From Streptomyces sp. NRRL F-5727 (GTDB taxonomy: Bacteria > Actinomycetota > Actinomycetes > Streptomycetales > Streptomycetaceae): DNA of 34,031 bases. The translations under genes were made by a program, and so were the position numbers. The stretch lies in contig NZ_JOGX01000064.1 in NCBI RefSeq assembly GCF_000719555.1, positions 1-34,031 on the forward strand. The letters are read 5' to 3'. The notes beneath the pieces are model-generated. The model saw nothing but the letters and a program-made list of their open reading frames with translations, did not search any database and was not told where the DNA came from. Below, piece by piece: positions 20,180-27,719 of this stretch. Positions within the stretch are counted from its first letter, which is position 1; every line of letters begins with the position of its first letter.

Positions 20180-21022
20180 ATGAATCCCCGTCACCAGACC
20201 CACCTCCGCGTATGGCTCATCACCGGCGCGACCTCCGGCATCGGCCGCGAACTGACCCGCCAGGCGCTGGAGAACGGCGAAGCCGTCGCCGCCCTCGCCC
20301 GCGACACCTCCCCACTGGACGAACTGGGGCGAGCGCACGGTGAGCGCCTGCTCCTCCTCCCGGCGGACGTGAGCGACGAACAAGCCGTCCAGGGGGCGGT
20401 GGACGCCACGCGCGCCCACTTCGGCCGTATCGACGTCGTGGCCAACAACGCGGGATACGGCCTGTTCGGAGCGGTCGAGGAGGCGACCGACGCGCAGGTC
20501 CGCGCCGTCTTCGACACCAACGTCTTCGGGGTGCTCAACGTGCTCCGCGCGACGCTGCCGGTCCTCCGCGCCCAGCGGTCCGGGCACATCCTCCAGGGCT
20601 CGTCGGTCTACGGGCAGTCCGCCCACCCCGGCGTCGGTCTGCTGGCCGCCACCAAGTACGCGGTCGAGGGGCTGTCGGACGCCCTCGCGGCCGAGGTCGC
20701 ACCGCTCGGCGTCAAGGCCACGCTCATCCAGCCCGGAATGACCGCGACCCCCTTCCTTGCCCGCCTCGATGTCGCCGACGGCCTGGGCGACTACGACCAG
20801 ACCGTCCGCGAGGTCCAGAAGGGGATCGGAGAGCTGCCGGCATCCGCCTTCTCCACCGCGTCGCGGATCGCCGAAGGCATCCGGGCCGCGGTCGACAGCC
20901 CCCACCCCCCGCTGCGCCTCGCCCTCGGCACGTCCAGCGCGACGGGCATGCGCGCGGCCCTGGACGCGCGCCTCGCGGACCTGGACGGCTGGCGGGGTGT
21001 GACCGACGCCGTCGACCGGTAG
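20180..21022 (+). CDS. Short-chain dehydrogenase/reductase with altered catalytic Tyr
   Basis: A 280-residue classical-type SDR. The NAD(P)-binding TGATSGIG (Thr15-Gly22), the NNAG motif (Asn89-Gly92), and the catalytic Ser142 and Lys159 are all in place. The Tyr of the Y-x3-K motif, expected at 155, is Leu (GLLAATKYAVEG). Without that general acid the usual keto/alcohol chemistry should be lost or much reduced. Relatives of this length (with SGHILQGSSVYG and IQPGMTATPF) are annotated as oxidoreductases of unknown substrate. It may be a binding or regulatory protein or use a different acid. It lies divergent from the CGNR protein and just before the ArsR-type regulator. Confidence 0.85.
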   Translation: MNPRHQTHLRVWLITGATSGIGRELTRQALENGEAVAALARDTSPLDELGRAHGERLLLLPADVSDEQAVQGAVDATRAHFGRIDVVANNAGYGLFGAVEEATDAQVRAVFDTNVFGVLNVLRATLPVLRAQRSGHILQGSSVYGQSAHPGVGLLAATKYAVEGLSDALAAEVAPLGVKATLIQPGMTATPFLARLDVADGLGDYDQTVREVQKGIGELPASAFSTASRIAEGIRAAVDSPHPPLRLALGTSSATGMRAALDARLADLDGWRGVTDAVDR

Positions 21023-21039
21023 GGGCAAACCCCTTGCGC

Positions 21040-21063
21040 AATGGTCAAGAAGTGTTGACCATT
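21040..21063. promoter_or_regulatory. Palindromic operator at the start of the ArsR-type regulator gene
   Basis: AATGGTCAA (21040-21048) and TTGACCATT (21055-21063) are perfect 9-bp inverted repeats with a 6-base spacer. The outer sequence TGCGC / GCGCA continues the symmetry after one bulged base. The site ends 5 bases before ATG 21069, leaving no room for a Shine-Dalgarno. TTGCGC (21034-21039) and GACCAT (21057-21062), 17 bp apart, could be the promoter of a leaderless message. Binding here would block transcription of the regulator-exporter pair. Confidence 0.7.
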
Positions 21064-21068
21064 GGCGC

Positions 21069-21608
21069 ATGCCTACCGATGAGATCCCCGAGTCGATTCA
21101 CGTCACCACAGACGAACAGCTGCGCGCCGTCTCCAATCTGACGCGCCACCGGATCATGGCCGTGCTCCGCTTCGAGCCGGCCACGATCACGCAGATCGCC
21201 GAGCGGGTCGGCCTCGCGAAGGGGAGCTCCAGCTATCACGTGCGGCTGCTGGAGCGGGCCGGCCTGGTGAAGGTGGTGCGGACGCGGAAGGTGCGCGGGG
21301 TCACCGAGCGGTACTACGCGATGGCCGCCCGGTCGATCGTGCTGCCGGACCCGGGCGAGGGAGGGCCGGATGTGCTGATGCGGCACGCCGTGGCGGATCT
21401 GGAGGCGTCGCCGAAGGACGCCGAGCGACACGTCGGGATGGCACATCTCCGGCTCACCGAGGAGCAGTTCGCCGAACTCGGGGCGCGGCTGCAGGCACTG
21501 GCGGAGGAGTACAGGGAGCTGTCCGATCCCTCGCTGCCGGACGCCTCGCTCGTCTTCGCACTGTTCCACCCGGCATCGGGCGAGCAGGCCGAAGGAGCCG
21601 CCAAGTGA
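21069..21608 (+). CDS. ArsR-like winged-helix transcriptional regulator
   Basis: A 179-residue protein. Residues about 17-85 form a winged helix: LRAVSNLTRHRIMAVLRF, then ITQIAERVGLAKGSSSYHVRLLERAGLV, then VVRTRKVRGVTERYYA as the wing. This is the HTH_20/ArsR pattern used with MFS exporters. The C-terminal half (about 95-170) is helical and without metal-binding cysteines, so it probably senses an organic ligand. The gene starts right after a perfect palindrome and overlaps the MFS gene at its end (GTGA), so the two are translated together and likely repressed together. Confidence 0.85.
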   Translation: MPTDEIPESIHVTTDEQLRAVSNLTRHRIMAVLRFEPATITQIAERVGLAKGSSSYHVRLLERAGLVKVVRTRKVRGVTERYYAMAARSIVLPDPGEGGPDVLMRHAVADLEASPKDAERHVGMAHLRLTEEQFAELGARLQALAEEYRELSDPSLPDASLVFALFHPASGEQAEGAAK

Positions 21609-22873
21609 CCGTAGACACGCGAAAGTTGCCGACCGGCTTCGGACGGCTGTGGACCGCGCAGACGATCTCCTCGCTCGGCGACGGGGTGTCGCACGCCGCG
21701 CTGCCGCTGCTCGCCCTGACGCTGACCCGGGACCCGATGGCCCTCGCCGTCGTCTCGGCCGCGGGGACGCTGCCGTGGCTGCTCTTCGGAGTGCTCGGCG
21801 GCGCGCTCGTGGACCGCTGGGACCGCCGCCGCACGATGTGGATCACGGACGCGGCGCGCGCGGCGCTGCTCGCGATACCCGTGGCCGCGGCCGTACTCGA
21901 CGTGCTGAGCATTCCGCTGCTCGCGGCCGTCGCCTTCCTGCTCGGCCTCGGCGGACTCTTCTTCGACACGGCCGCCACGGCCTACCTGCCCGACCTGCTC
22001 CACCGCGACCCCGCGCTCCTGGAGCGCGCCAACTCCCGCCTGCGCGGCGCACAGACGGCCATGGCCGGCTTCGCGGGACCGCCGGCCGGCAGCGCCCTGC
22101 TCGCGCTCGGACGCTCGCTGCCCCTGCTCGCCGACGCGGTGTCGTTCCTGCTCTCCGCGCTGCTCGTCCGTACGCTGCCCGCCACGCCCAGGCCCGCACC
22201 GGACGGCCGGGAATCGCTGCTCCGGCAGGCCCGGGCCGGCGCCGCGTACGTCTTCCGGGACCGGCTGCTGCTGGGCCTCGCGCTCCGTCCGGCGGTCGGC
22301 AACGTCGCCTTCCTCGCCGTGGAGACCGTACTCGCCCTCTTCGCGCACGAGCGGCTCGGCATCGACACCTACGGCTTCGGCCTGCTCCTCACGGCGGAAG
22401 CCGCCGGTGGCCTGCTCGGTGCGGCCATCGCCTCCTCCCTCGGCCGCCGACTCGGCACCGGCACCGCACTCACCTGCACCGCCGCCGTCGAGGGACTCGC
22501 CATCCTGGGAGTGGCCGCCGCCCCGAACCCGTACGCCGCCGGCCTCGCCCTCGCCGTCTGCGGGGCGGGCATGGGCGCCACGATGGTGCTGGCCCCCTCG
22601 CTCCGACAGGCGATCGTCCCCGCCCACCTGATGGGCCGGGTCGCCTCCACCTCCCGCATGCTCGCCATGTGCGCCGCCCCGTTCGGAGCCTTCCTCGGCG
22701 GATGGCTCGCCACCACGTACGACATCCGCACCCCGCTCTACGCCGCCGCCGGCCTCCTCCTCGCCATGACCGCCGTCACCGCGACCATGACCAGCAACCG
22801 CAGGGTCGAGGCGGCGCTCCGCGCCGCCGCCCCGGCCGACGACCCCCACCGCGCGCACCACGCGGCACGTTGA
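21605..22873 (+). CDS. MFS transporter (MFS_3-type exporter)
   Basis: A 422-residue membrane protein with about 12 spans. Motif A reads GGALVDRWDRRRT, and the family segment LERANSRLRGAQTAMAGFAGPPAG follows. The start GTG 21605 overlaps the stop of the ArsR-type gene by 4 bases, with AAGGAG 7 bases before it, a clear case of translational coupling. It is closely similar in layout to the second MFS gene of this window (2170-3495). It probably exports the compound that releases the regulator. About 60 bases after its stop begins a 200-base stretch without a clear gene. Confidence 0.88.
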   Translation: MTVDTRKLPTGFGRLWTAQTISSLGDGVSHAALPLLALTLTRDPMALAVVSAAGTLPWLLFGVLGGALVDRWDRRRTMWITDAARAALLAIPVAAAVLDVLSIPLLAAVAFLLGLGGLFFDTAATAYLPDLLHRDPALLERANSRLRGAQTAMAGFAGPPAGSALLALGRSLPLLADAVSFLLSALLVRTLPATPRPAPDGRESLLRQARAGAAYVFRDRLLLGLALRPAVGNVAFLAVETVLALFAHERLGIDTYGFGLLLTAEAAGGLLGAAIASSLGRRLGTGTALTCTAAVEGLAILGVAAAPNPYAAGLALAVCGAGMGATMVLAPSLRQAIVPAHLMGRVASTSRMLAMCAAPFGAFLGGWLATTYDIRTPLYAAAGLLLAMTAVTATMTSNRRVEAALRAAAPADDPHRAHHAAR

Positions 22874-23076
22874 CGACCACCGGGCCGCTGCCTCTCCGGC
22901 TCCGGCTCCGATCGCCGCCAGTGCCGTGACGACGCTCGTGCAGGACGGACGGCTGCGGCTCGACGACCGCACCTGGACGCCCGACGCGTTCACGGCCCTG
23001 ATCGCGGCGGCCGTGGCCGGGAGCGCCGTCACCACGCGGCGATGCACGGGCGCGCGCAGGTGAGTCGCACCGATGC

Positions 23077-23511
23077 TCAGTCGGTTTCGATGCCTCGCGC
23101 GGCGAAGATCTCGGCCGCGTCGGGTACGGCCAGGACGCCGTCCTCGAGGAAGGTGATCTCCCGCAGGTTGGGGAGCAGGTCGAGGTCGTCGAGCGAGCGG
23201 ACGTCGAACAGGTCGTCCTCGCCGTCCCAGGCGGGGGCGCAGTGCCGGAACACGTCCGCTCCGGCGTCGAAGCACAGCTCCTCGACGCGGGCGAGCAGCT
23301 CGGCCGGGATCTCCAGCGCCTCGAAATGGGCCCGCGACTCCGGCAGCACCTCCGCGTGGAGGCCGTTCGTCAGGACGTAGGACGCGGGATCGCCGATCCC
23401 CCGCTCGGACAGCAGCGCGGGCAGGTCGTAGACGGGGAGGAGCGGCTCGGGGCCGTACATGAGCTCCTCGATGACGAGCAGCTTGAGGTTGAAATCGTGG
23501 AACTGGCTCAT
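23077..23511 (-). CDS. DUF6892-type hypothetical protein
   Basis: A 144-residue acidic soluble protein, MSQFHDFNLKLLVIEELMYG to VPDAAEIFAARGIETD. The pattern FHDFNLKLLVIEELM, then WDGEDDLFDVRSLDDLDLLPNL, matches actinobacterial proteins now grouped as DUF6892. No function is known; there are no membrane spans or catalytic motifs. The start ATG 23511 has a weak Shine-Dalgarno. Its upstream neighbour on the other strand is a small gene 125 bases away. Confidence 0.7.
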   Translation of the reverse strand: MSQFHDFNLKLLVIEELMYGPEPLLPVYDLPALLSERGIGDPASYVLTNGLHAEVLPESRAHFEALEIPAELLARVEELCFDAGADVFRHCAPAWDGEDDLFDVRSLDDLDLLPNLREITFLEDGVLAVPDAAEIFAARGIETD

Positions 23512-23635
23512 GGGTCATGCGTACCACGGAGGTACGACACGGCGCGCCGTCCGGCCGACGGCCGGACGGCGCCGACCAGGGGGACAGCGCGTTCCACGCC
23601 CTCGTTCGTCAGTGCCGGTCGCCATAGTGACGACC

Positions 23636-23845
23636 ATGACGATCAACGCACTCGACAGCATCGACTGGGCGGCGATGAGCCACGCGTACGGCCTGCACCG
23701 CATGGGCCCGGCCGCCGAACCGGCCCTGCCGCGCATCCGAACCGAACTCACACTCCTCCGCCGCAGCGGCCGCTTCGGCGGCGTCGCGAACGACGAGGAC
23801 CTGCAGGACGCCTGTCGCGCGGTCATCTCGGACCTGACCGCCTGA
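23636..23845 (+). CDS. Small hypothetical protein
   Basis: A 69-residue protein. Its beginning (SIDWAAMSHAYG) resembles the first helix of larger streptomycete HEAT/ankyrin-like proteins of about 200-600 residues that open with I-D-W-A-x-M-x-H-A-Y-G. The rest does not continue as a repeat domain, and the frame ends at a normal TGA. It may be a truncated relative or an independent small protein. No clear Shine-Dalgarno is seen. Confidence 0.45.
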   Translation: MTINALDSIDWAAMSHAYGLHRMGPAAEPALPRIRTELTLLRRSGRFGGVANDEDLQDACRAVISDLTA

Positions 23846-23915
23846 CCGCCTGACCGCCTCACCGCCGTGACGTGGGCGAGGAGCCGTTGTCGGAGCCACG
23901 TGCGGTAATGGGCGC

Positions 23916-24221
23916 ATGAGCTACTTCATGTACGACGTCATGGGCGGGACGGTCGACGAGCCTGATGCGGAAGGGATGAGGCGTGTGCTCGACGGTCTGG
24001 CACAGGCCGATGACGAGCACCCCGACGTCTCGCTCACCCATGAGAGCGGGTGGTGCCTCAGCGCGTTCCGGGGCGGTCTGCTGGTCTGGGAGAACCCGGA
24101 CGAGGACTCGGTGACGCCGGGGGAGACGAGGGACGTCACCCGTGAGGAGACCCTCCGGCTCTTCGGTCTGCTGGCGGCGGGTGACATCGCGTCGGTCGAG
24201 GCGTTCTCCTGGCAGAGATGA
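23916..24221 (+). CDS. Small acidic hypothetical protein
   Basis: A 101-residue soluble acidic protein (MSYFMYDVMGG ... SGWCLSAFRGGLLVWENPDED ... ASVEAFSWQR). The compact alpha/beta-looking, acidic composition recalls small immunity-like or SMI1-like hypothetical proteins, but no toxin gene is near and I cannot assign a family. Codon use is like its neighbours. It ends about 120 bases before a hairpin that probably serves both this gene and the opposing operon. Confidence 0.55.
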   Translation: MSYFMYDVMGGTVDEPDAEGMRRVLDGLAQADDEHPDVSLTHESGWCLSAFRGGLLVWENPDEDSVTPGETRDVTREETLRLFGLLAAGDIASVEAFSWQR

Positions 24222-24342
24222 TCGGCCTCACCGTCGCCTGGCCGGTCCTCGGGAGCGGGTCTCAGGGCGCGGACGTGAGGCCCGCCCAGCCGTTCCCGAC
24301 CGCTAGGGGCTACAAGGCCCACGGAGCGTCCGGCGCGAACAC

Positions 24343-24364
24343 GAAGGCGGCGGTGACCGCCTTC
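24343..24364. terminator. Hairpin terminator between convergent units
   Basis: GAAGGCGG (24343-24350) pairs with CCGCCTTC (24357-24364) around a 6-base loop. It lies between the plus-strand small gene (stop 24221) and the last gene of the minus-strand glycan operon (stop 24407), so it may end both. Confidence 0.6.
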
Positions 24365-24406
24365 CCGGACCCGACATCGTCACGCCGTCCATGCCGGCCA
24401 CGCCGC

Positions 24407-24634
24407 TCATCCGTTCACGTACCGCTCGTGCGCCTCGGGCGAGACCCGTTGCCCCGACGACGGCAGGAGCTGGGGGATACCGTCCACGATCGGGTACCGC
24501 AGGCGCAGCCGGGGGTTATAGAGCGCGTCCTGGTCGGCCGGCAGCGTCAGCGGGCCCTTGTCGAGGGGGCAGGCCAGGATGCGGAGCAGGGTGGCGTCGA
24601 GCACCGGGGAAGGGGTGGGTGCCGTGGGAGACAT
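24407..24634 (-). CDS. Trm112-like protein
   Basis: A 75-residue protein with the Trm112/UPF0434 pattern LLRILACPLDKGPLTL ... YNPRLRLRYPIVDGIPQLLP. In many bacterial members the first motif is a CxxC zinc knuckle; here it is CPLD, so only one cysteine remains and zinc binding is unlikely. Trm112 proteins in archaea and eukaryotes activate partner SAM methyltransferases. The operon carries two methyltransferases, so a helper role is plausible but unproven. ATG 24634 has GAGG 7 bases upstream. Its first 119 bases lie inside the frame of the transporter gene upstream, in a different reading frame. Confidence 0.75.
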   Translation of the reverse strand: MSPTAPTPSPVLDATLLRILACPLDKGPLTLPADQDALYNPRLRLRYPIVDGIPQLLPSSGQRVSPEAHERYVNG

Positions 24635-25592
24635 GGGAGTCCTCGCTGGGGGGTGAGTGACGGCGCCGGCCTCTGCGACGCGGCGCGGGAATCGGGGGGA
24701 CCGGCGCCTGGGCGCGCGGCGGGTCGTGGCGGGGCAGGAGGAGCAGGACGGCCAGGGCCAGGGCCGTACCCGCCGTACGCAGGCAGAGCAGGAGCGGGTC
24801 GTCCGGCAGCCGCTCCCCGAAGGCCAGCGTCCCGGCCACGGCGGTGAACAGGCACGTCACCGTCGTACACACGGGCACGATCAGGGTGGCGCGGCAACGC
24901 TGGAGCGCCGTCTGGGACATGACGAGCCCCGCGCCGGCGGTGAACAGGAGCAGGTACGGGTACGGCGAAGCGAGCAGCGCCCCCGCCGCCTCGGGGACGT
25001 CCGCGCTGGTGAGCCGCCCCGAGACGCCCTTGACGGCGAGCGAGCTGACGCCGTAGAGGAGCCCGACGGCGACGCCGTACCCGATGCCGTTCGTCGGGAC
25101 CCGGTGGCGGCGGCGCGCCCGCCGCTCCACCTGGCCGTACAGGGCCACGCCGGTCGCGAGCGTCGGCACGGACACCATGAGCACCACCTCCCAGGGCGCG
25201 TCCCCGCTCGCGACCTCGTCGTCCTCGCGCACCGACGCCACGACCATCAGCAGTGCCACCAGCACCGCGCCGACCGCCTGGCGTTCGCGGCCCGACGGAC
25301 GTTCGCCCAGGAGCGAGGACGACAGCACGAGCAGCAGGACGAGGCCGGAGACGAAGATGCCCTGGGCGGCGGCGATCGGCAGTGCCCGGTACACGAACAG
25401 CTGGGCGGCGAAGCCGGCGGCCAGGACCACCGCGCCCGCCAGCCACGCGGGGCTGGTGAGCAGGGCGGCGACGACGCGCACCGGCCGCCCGGCGGAGAGG
25501 GCGGGCAGTGCCCCGAGCGCCCGCTTCTCCAGGACGAAGCCGACGCTGTACAGCACGTTGGCCGTCAGCGCCGCCGCCACTCCCCACCACAC
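24516..25592 (-). CDS. EamA/DMT-family transporter with extended C-terminus
   Basis: A 358-residue protein whose first 285 or so residues hold about nine to ten membrane spans of the drug/metabolite transporter superfamily (VLYSVGFVLEKRALG at the start, APWEVVLMVSVPTLATGVALYGQVE in the middle, GERLPDDPLL before the last span). In other bacteria DMT proteins such as ArnE/ArnF flip undecaprenyl-phosphate sugars, which would suit this glycan operon; that is inference. From about residue 290 the tail is Pro/Arg/His-rich and overlaps the Trm112 gene by 119 bases in another frame, which looks like a run-on after loss of an earlier stop. GTG 25592 has GGAGG 7 bases upstream and starts 4 bases after the methyltransferase stop. 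Confidence 0.75.
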   Translation of the reverse strand: MWWGVAAALTANVLYSVGFVLEKRALGALPALSAGRPVRVVAALLTSPAWLAGAVVLAAGFAAQLFVYRALPIAAAQGIFVSGLVLLLVLSSSLLGERPSGRERQAVGAVLVALLMVVASVREDDEVASGDAPWEVVLMVSVPTLATGVALYGQVERRARRRHRVPTNGIGYGVAVGLLYGVSSLAVKGVSGRLTSADVPEAAGALLASPYPYLLLFTAGAGLVMSQTALQRCRATLIVPVCTTVTCLFTAVAGTLAFGERLPDDPLLLCLRTAGTALALAVLLLLPRHDPPRAQAPVPPIPAPRRRGRRRHSPPSEDSHVSHGTHPFPGARRHPAPHPGLPPRQGPADAAGRPGRAL

Positions 25593-25596
25593 GGCG

Positions 25597-26418
25597 CTAC
25601 CTCCGCCGGGCGTGCGCCAGCAGGATGGACGCCGCCGACGGCACCGCGCACGCGGCGCGGTCGACCAGGCGCAGCCCGCGCGGCACGCCGTGGAACGGCG
25701 CCCCGGAGATCCGGACGTCCGTGAACCCGGCCGACCGCAGGAACGAGCGGAGTGCCCGCGCCGTGAACAGCCGGAGGTGGCCGACCACTTCGCTGCCGGG
25801 CCGGCCGTGGATGCCGCGCAGGCTCACCTCCGAGAACACCGGCTGCCAGCCGGACAGCAGCAGCGCCCGGTTGTACCAGGCGGCGAGGTTGGGGGTGGAG
25901 AGCATCAGATGGCCGCCCGGGCGCAGCACGCGCCGCAGCTCGTCCATGGCCCGGTCCGGGTCGACCAGGTGCTCGACGACCTCGCTGAACAGCACCGCGT
26001 CCGCGCAGCCGTCCGCGAACGGCAGCCCTCCGTCGTCCAGTTCGCCCCGGACGACGGCGTTCATCCGCGGCCGGGCGCGGCGGAGCGCGTCCTGCGACCA
26101 GTCGACGCCGACGATCCGGTGCCCGGCGAGGAGCGGGCCCGCCGTCGCCGCCGCGGTGCCGTCGCCGCAGCCGACGTCGAGCACCAGCGCCCCGGGCCGG
26201 TCGAGCGCCTCGGCCAGCAGCCGGGCCTGGCGCCGGCTCCGGGCGTCGCCGGAGGCGACCGGGACGGCCGGGTTCTCGTAGAAGTCGCGCAGGCCGGCAG
26301 GGGAGTCGGCGCCGGGAGCGACCGCTTCCGTGCCCGGTCCCGCGCCGTCGCCGACGGCGGTGGTGCCCACCGAGACCCCCGGAGCATCCGCCTCCGCTTC
26401 GCCCCGGTTCGGGTTCAC
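25597..26418 (-). CDS. Class I SAM methyltransferase (type 11)
   Basis: A 273-residue protein from GTG 26418 (GGAGG 4 bases upstream), overlapping the stop of the condensation-type gene as GTGA. After a 45-residue low-complexity start, motif I is VLDVGCGDGTAAA (Asp81-Gly87), followed by IVGVDWS, FSEVVEHLVDPDRAMDELRRVLRPGGHLMLSTPN (motifs II-III). The last part, SEVVGHLRLFTARALRSFLRSAGF, is typical of methyltransferases in polysaccharide and lipid-glycan clusters. It probably methylates a glycan or glycolipid hydroxyl made by this operon; the acceptor is unknown. Confidence 0.85.
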   Translation of the reverse strand: MNPNRGEAEADAPGVSVGTTAVGDGAGPGTEAVAPGADSPAGLRDFYENPAVPVASGDARSRRQARLLAEALDRPGALVLDVGCGDGTAAATAGPLLAGHRIVGVDWSQDALRRARPRMNAVVRGELDDGGLPFADGCADAVLFSEVVEHLVDPDRAMDELRRVLRPGGHLMLSTPNLAAWYNRALLLSGWQPVFSEVSLRGIHGRPGSEVVGHLRLFTARALRSFLRSAGFTDVRISGAPFHGVPRGLRLVDRAACAVPSAASILLAHARRR

Positions 26419-27719
26419 AGCGCCTCCGCATCGGTCGCCGCCAGCCGGTCGGCGAAGGTCTCGGTGAGCCGGCGGCCGTCCTCGTCCCCCAGGAGGGCCC
26501 GGGACCACCGCACCACCAGGTGGAGCCGGCCGCCGGTCGAGGCGGTCGTGAAGGTCAGGCCGCGCGGCATGGCGGCCGGCGCCGACACCCACACCGCGGA
26601 GGCCCGGCCCGCGTCGCCGAAGTCCATCGGGTAGGGGATCCGGCCGATGTTGCTGAGCAGTGTCGTGGAGATCCACCGGGACCCGAGCCGGCGCGCGCCC
26701 CGGGCCAGCACCGCGCGGGCCGCGACCGGAAGGACCGGGGAGGTGAGCAGCTCGGCGGCACGCCCCAACGGGGGCCGGTCGAGGGCCTTGAGGGCGCGGG
26801 TGCGTCCGGCCGTGACTCGCAGCAGGGCGCCGAGGTCGGTGCCCGGCCGGACCTCGGCGGGGGAGTAGCCGACCTCGACGAGCCGGGTGCCGTTGCCGAT
26901 CGGCATCGCGGGCCCCCGGCTGCGGTCGTCGACGGGCATCGTGATCCGCAGCGGGCGTTCGGGCGCCCCTTGGCGCCGGTTCCAGTCGGCGACGGTCAGG
27001 GCCGTGGCGACCATCAGCTGGTCGTTCACGGTGTGCGCGGCGCCGGACGGGCGGCGCGGCACGGGCAGTTCGGTGACCAGCATCGCGTTGCCGGGGGTCG
27101 GCCCGGGGCTGCCGGCCGCGACGCGGGCGACCGGAGTCCCCCGGCCCTCCCGCCGGGGGACCGTTCCGGCCGGCGGGCGGACCGGCGGCGCGGCCGGCGG
27201 GGCGGGGCGTCCGCCGTAGAGCTCGGCGGCCGTCGCGACGATGCGCAGGCAAGCGGGCCCGTCGAGTGCCGTGTGGTGCACCGCGAGCAGCAGGACGCAG
27301 CCTTCCCCGTCCGGCTCCTCGACGACCTCCAGGCGCAGCGGCGGGGGCTCCGCCAGCGACGGGGGCTCGGTGAGGGCCCGGTGCCGGGCCCGGGCGAGCG
27401 CCCCGGGCTCACATGGCGGGAAGACCACCACGTCGGCGCGGGCCCGGTCGGTCAGCTCCCATTCGTAGCGCCGGGCGAACGGCCCACGCGGCCGCTCCCG
27501 CATCAGCACCCGGGGGTGCCGGGCCAGCGCCCGGCCGAACGCCTCGCGCAGCCGATCGTGCCCGACACGGCCCGGCAGATGGAGCTCGATGTGTACGGTG
27601 TTCGGCTCGCGCGCGTCGGCGCAGTGCCGGGCGATCTCGTCCGCGACCGTGAACGGCACCCTCGGCCGCGGGTGCCGGTCCTGCCGGGTCGTGGAGCGCG
27701 TCCGGTGCTCGGTGGCCAT
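26415..27719 (-). CDS. Condensation-domain/acyltransferase-like protein
   Basis: A 434-residue stand-alone protein of the CoA-dependent acyltransferase/NRPS condensation superfamily. The active-site motif HHxxxDG is intact as HHTALDG (His148, His149, Asp153, Gly154). A later part, NIGRIPYPMDFGD then FTTASTGGRLHLVVRWSRALLGDEDG, fits the second lobe as in PapA5-like and WS/DGAT-like enzymes. These transfer acyl groups to hydroxyls or amines. No carrier-protein or adenylation genes are near, so a role in acylating the glycan or its lipid is more likely than peptide synthesis. ATG 27719 shares one base with the stop of the large GT-C gene (TGATG). Confidence 0.8.
   Translation of the reverse strand: MATEHRTRSTTRQDRHPRPRVPFTVADEIARHCADAREPNTVHIELHLPGRVGHDRLREAFGRALARHPRVLMRERPRGPFARRYEWELTDRARADVVVFPPCEPGALARARHRALTEPPSLAEPPPLRLEVVEEPDGEGCVLLLAVHHTALDGPACLRIVATAAELYGGRPAPPAAPPVRPPAGTVPRREGRGTPVARVAAGSPGPTPGNAMLVTELPVPRRPSGAAHTVNDQLMVATALTVADWNRRQGAPERPLRITMPVDDRSRGPAMPIGNGTRLVEVGYSPAEVRPGTDLGALLRVTAGRTRALKALDRPPLGRAAELLTSPVLPVAARAVLARGARRLGSRWISTTLLSNIGRIPYPMDFGDAGRASAVWVSAPAAMPRGLTFTTASTGGRLHLVVRWSRALLGDEDGRRLTETFADRLAATDAEAL

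Noticed and set aside
22926..23063. A 45-codon frame from GTG after the fourth MFS gene (VQDGRLRLDDRTWTPDAF)
   Set aside because: Composition is protein-like but there is no ribosome site or known relative; it may be a remnant of a larger gene. The surrounding 200 bases hold nothing else clear.
26415..27719. Part of a non-ribosomal peptide synthetase cluster
   Set aside because: The HHxxxDG protein stands alone with no adenylation, carrier or thioesterase genes; neighbours are glycan genes.
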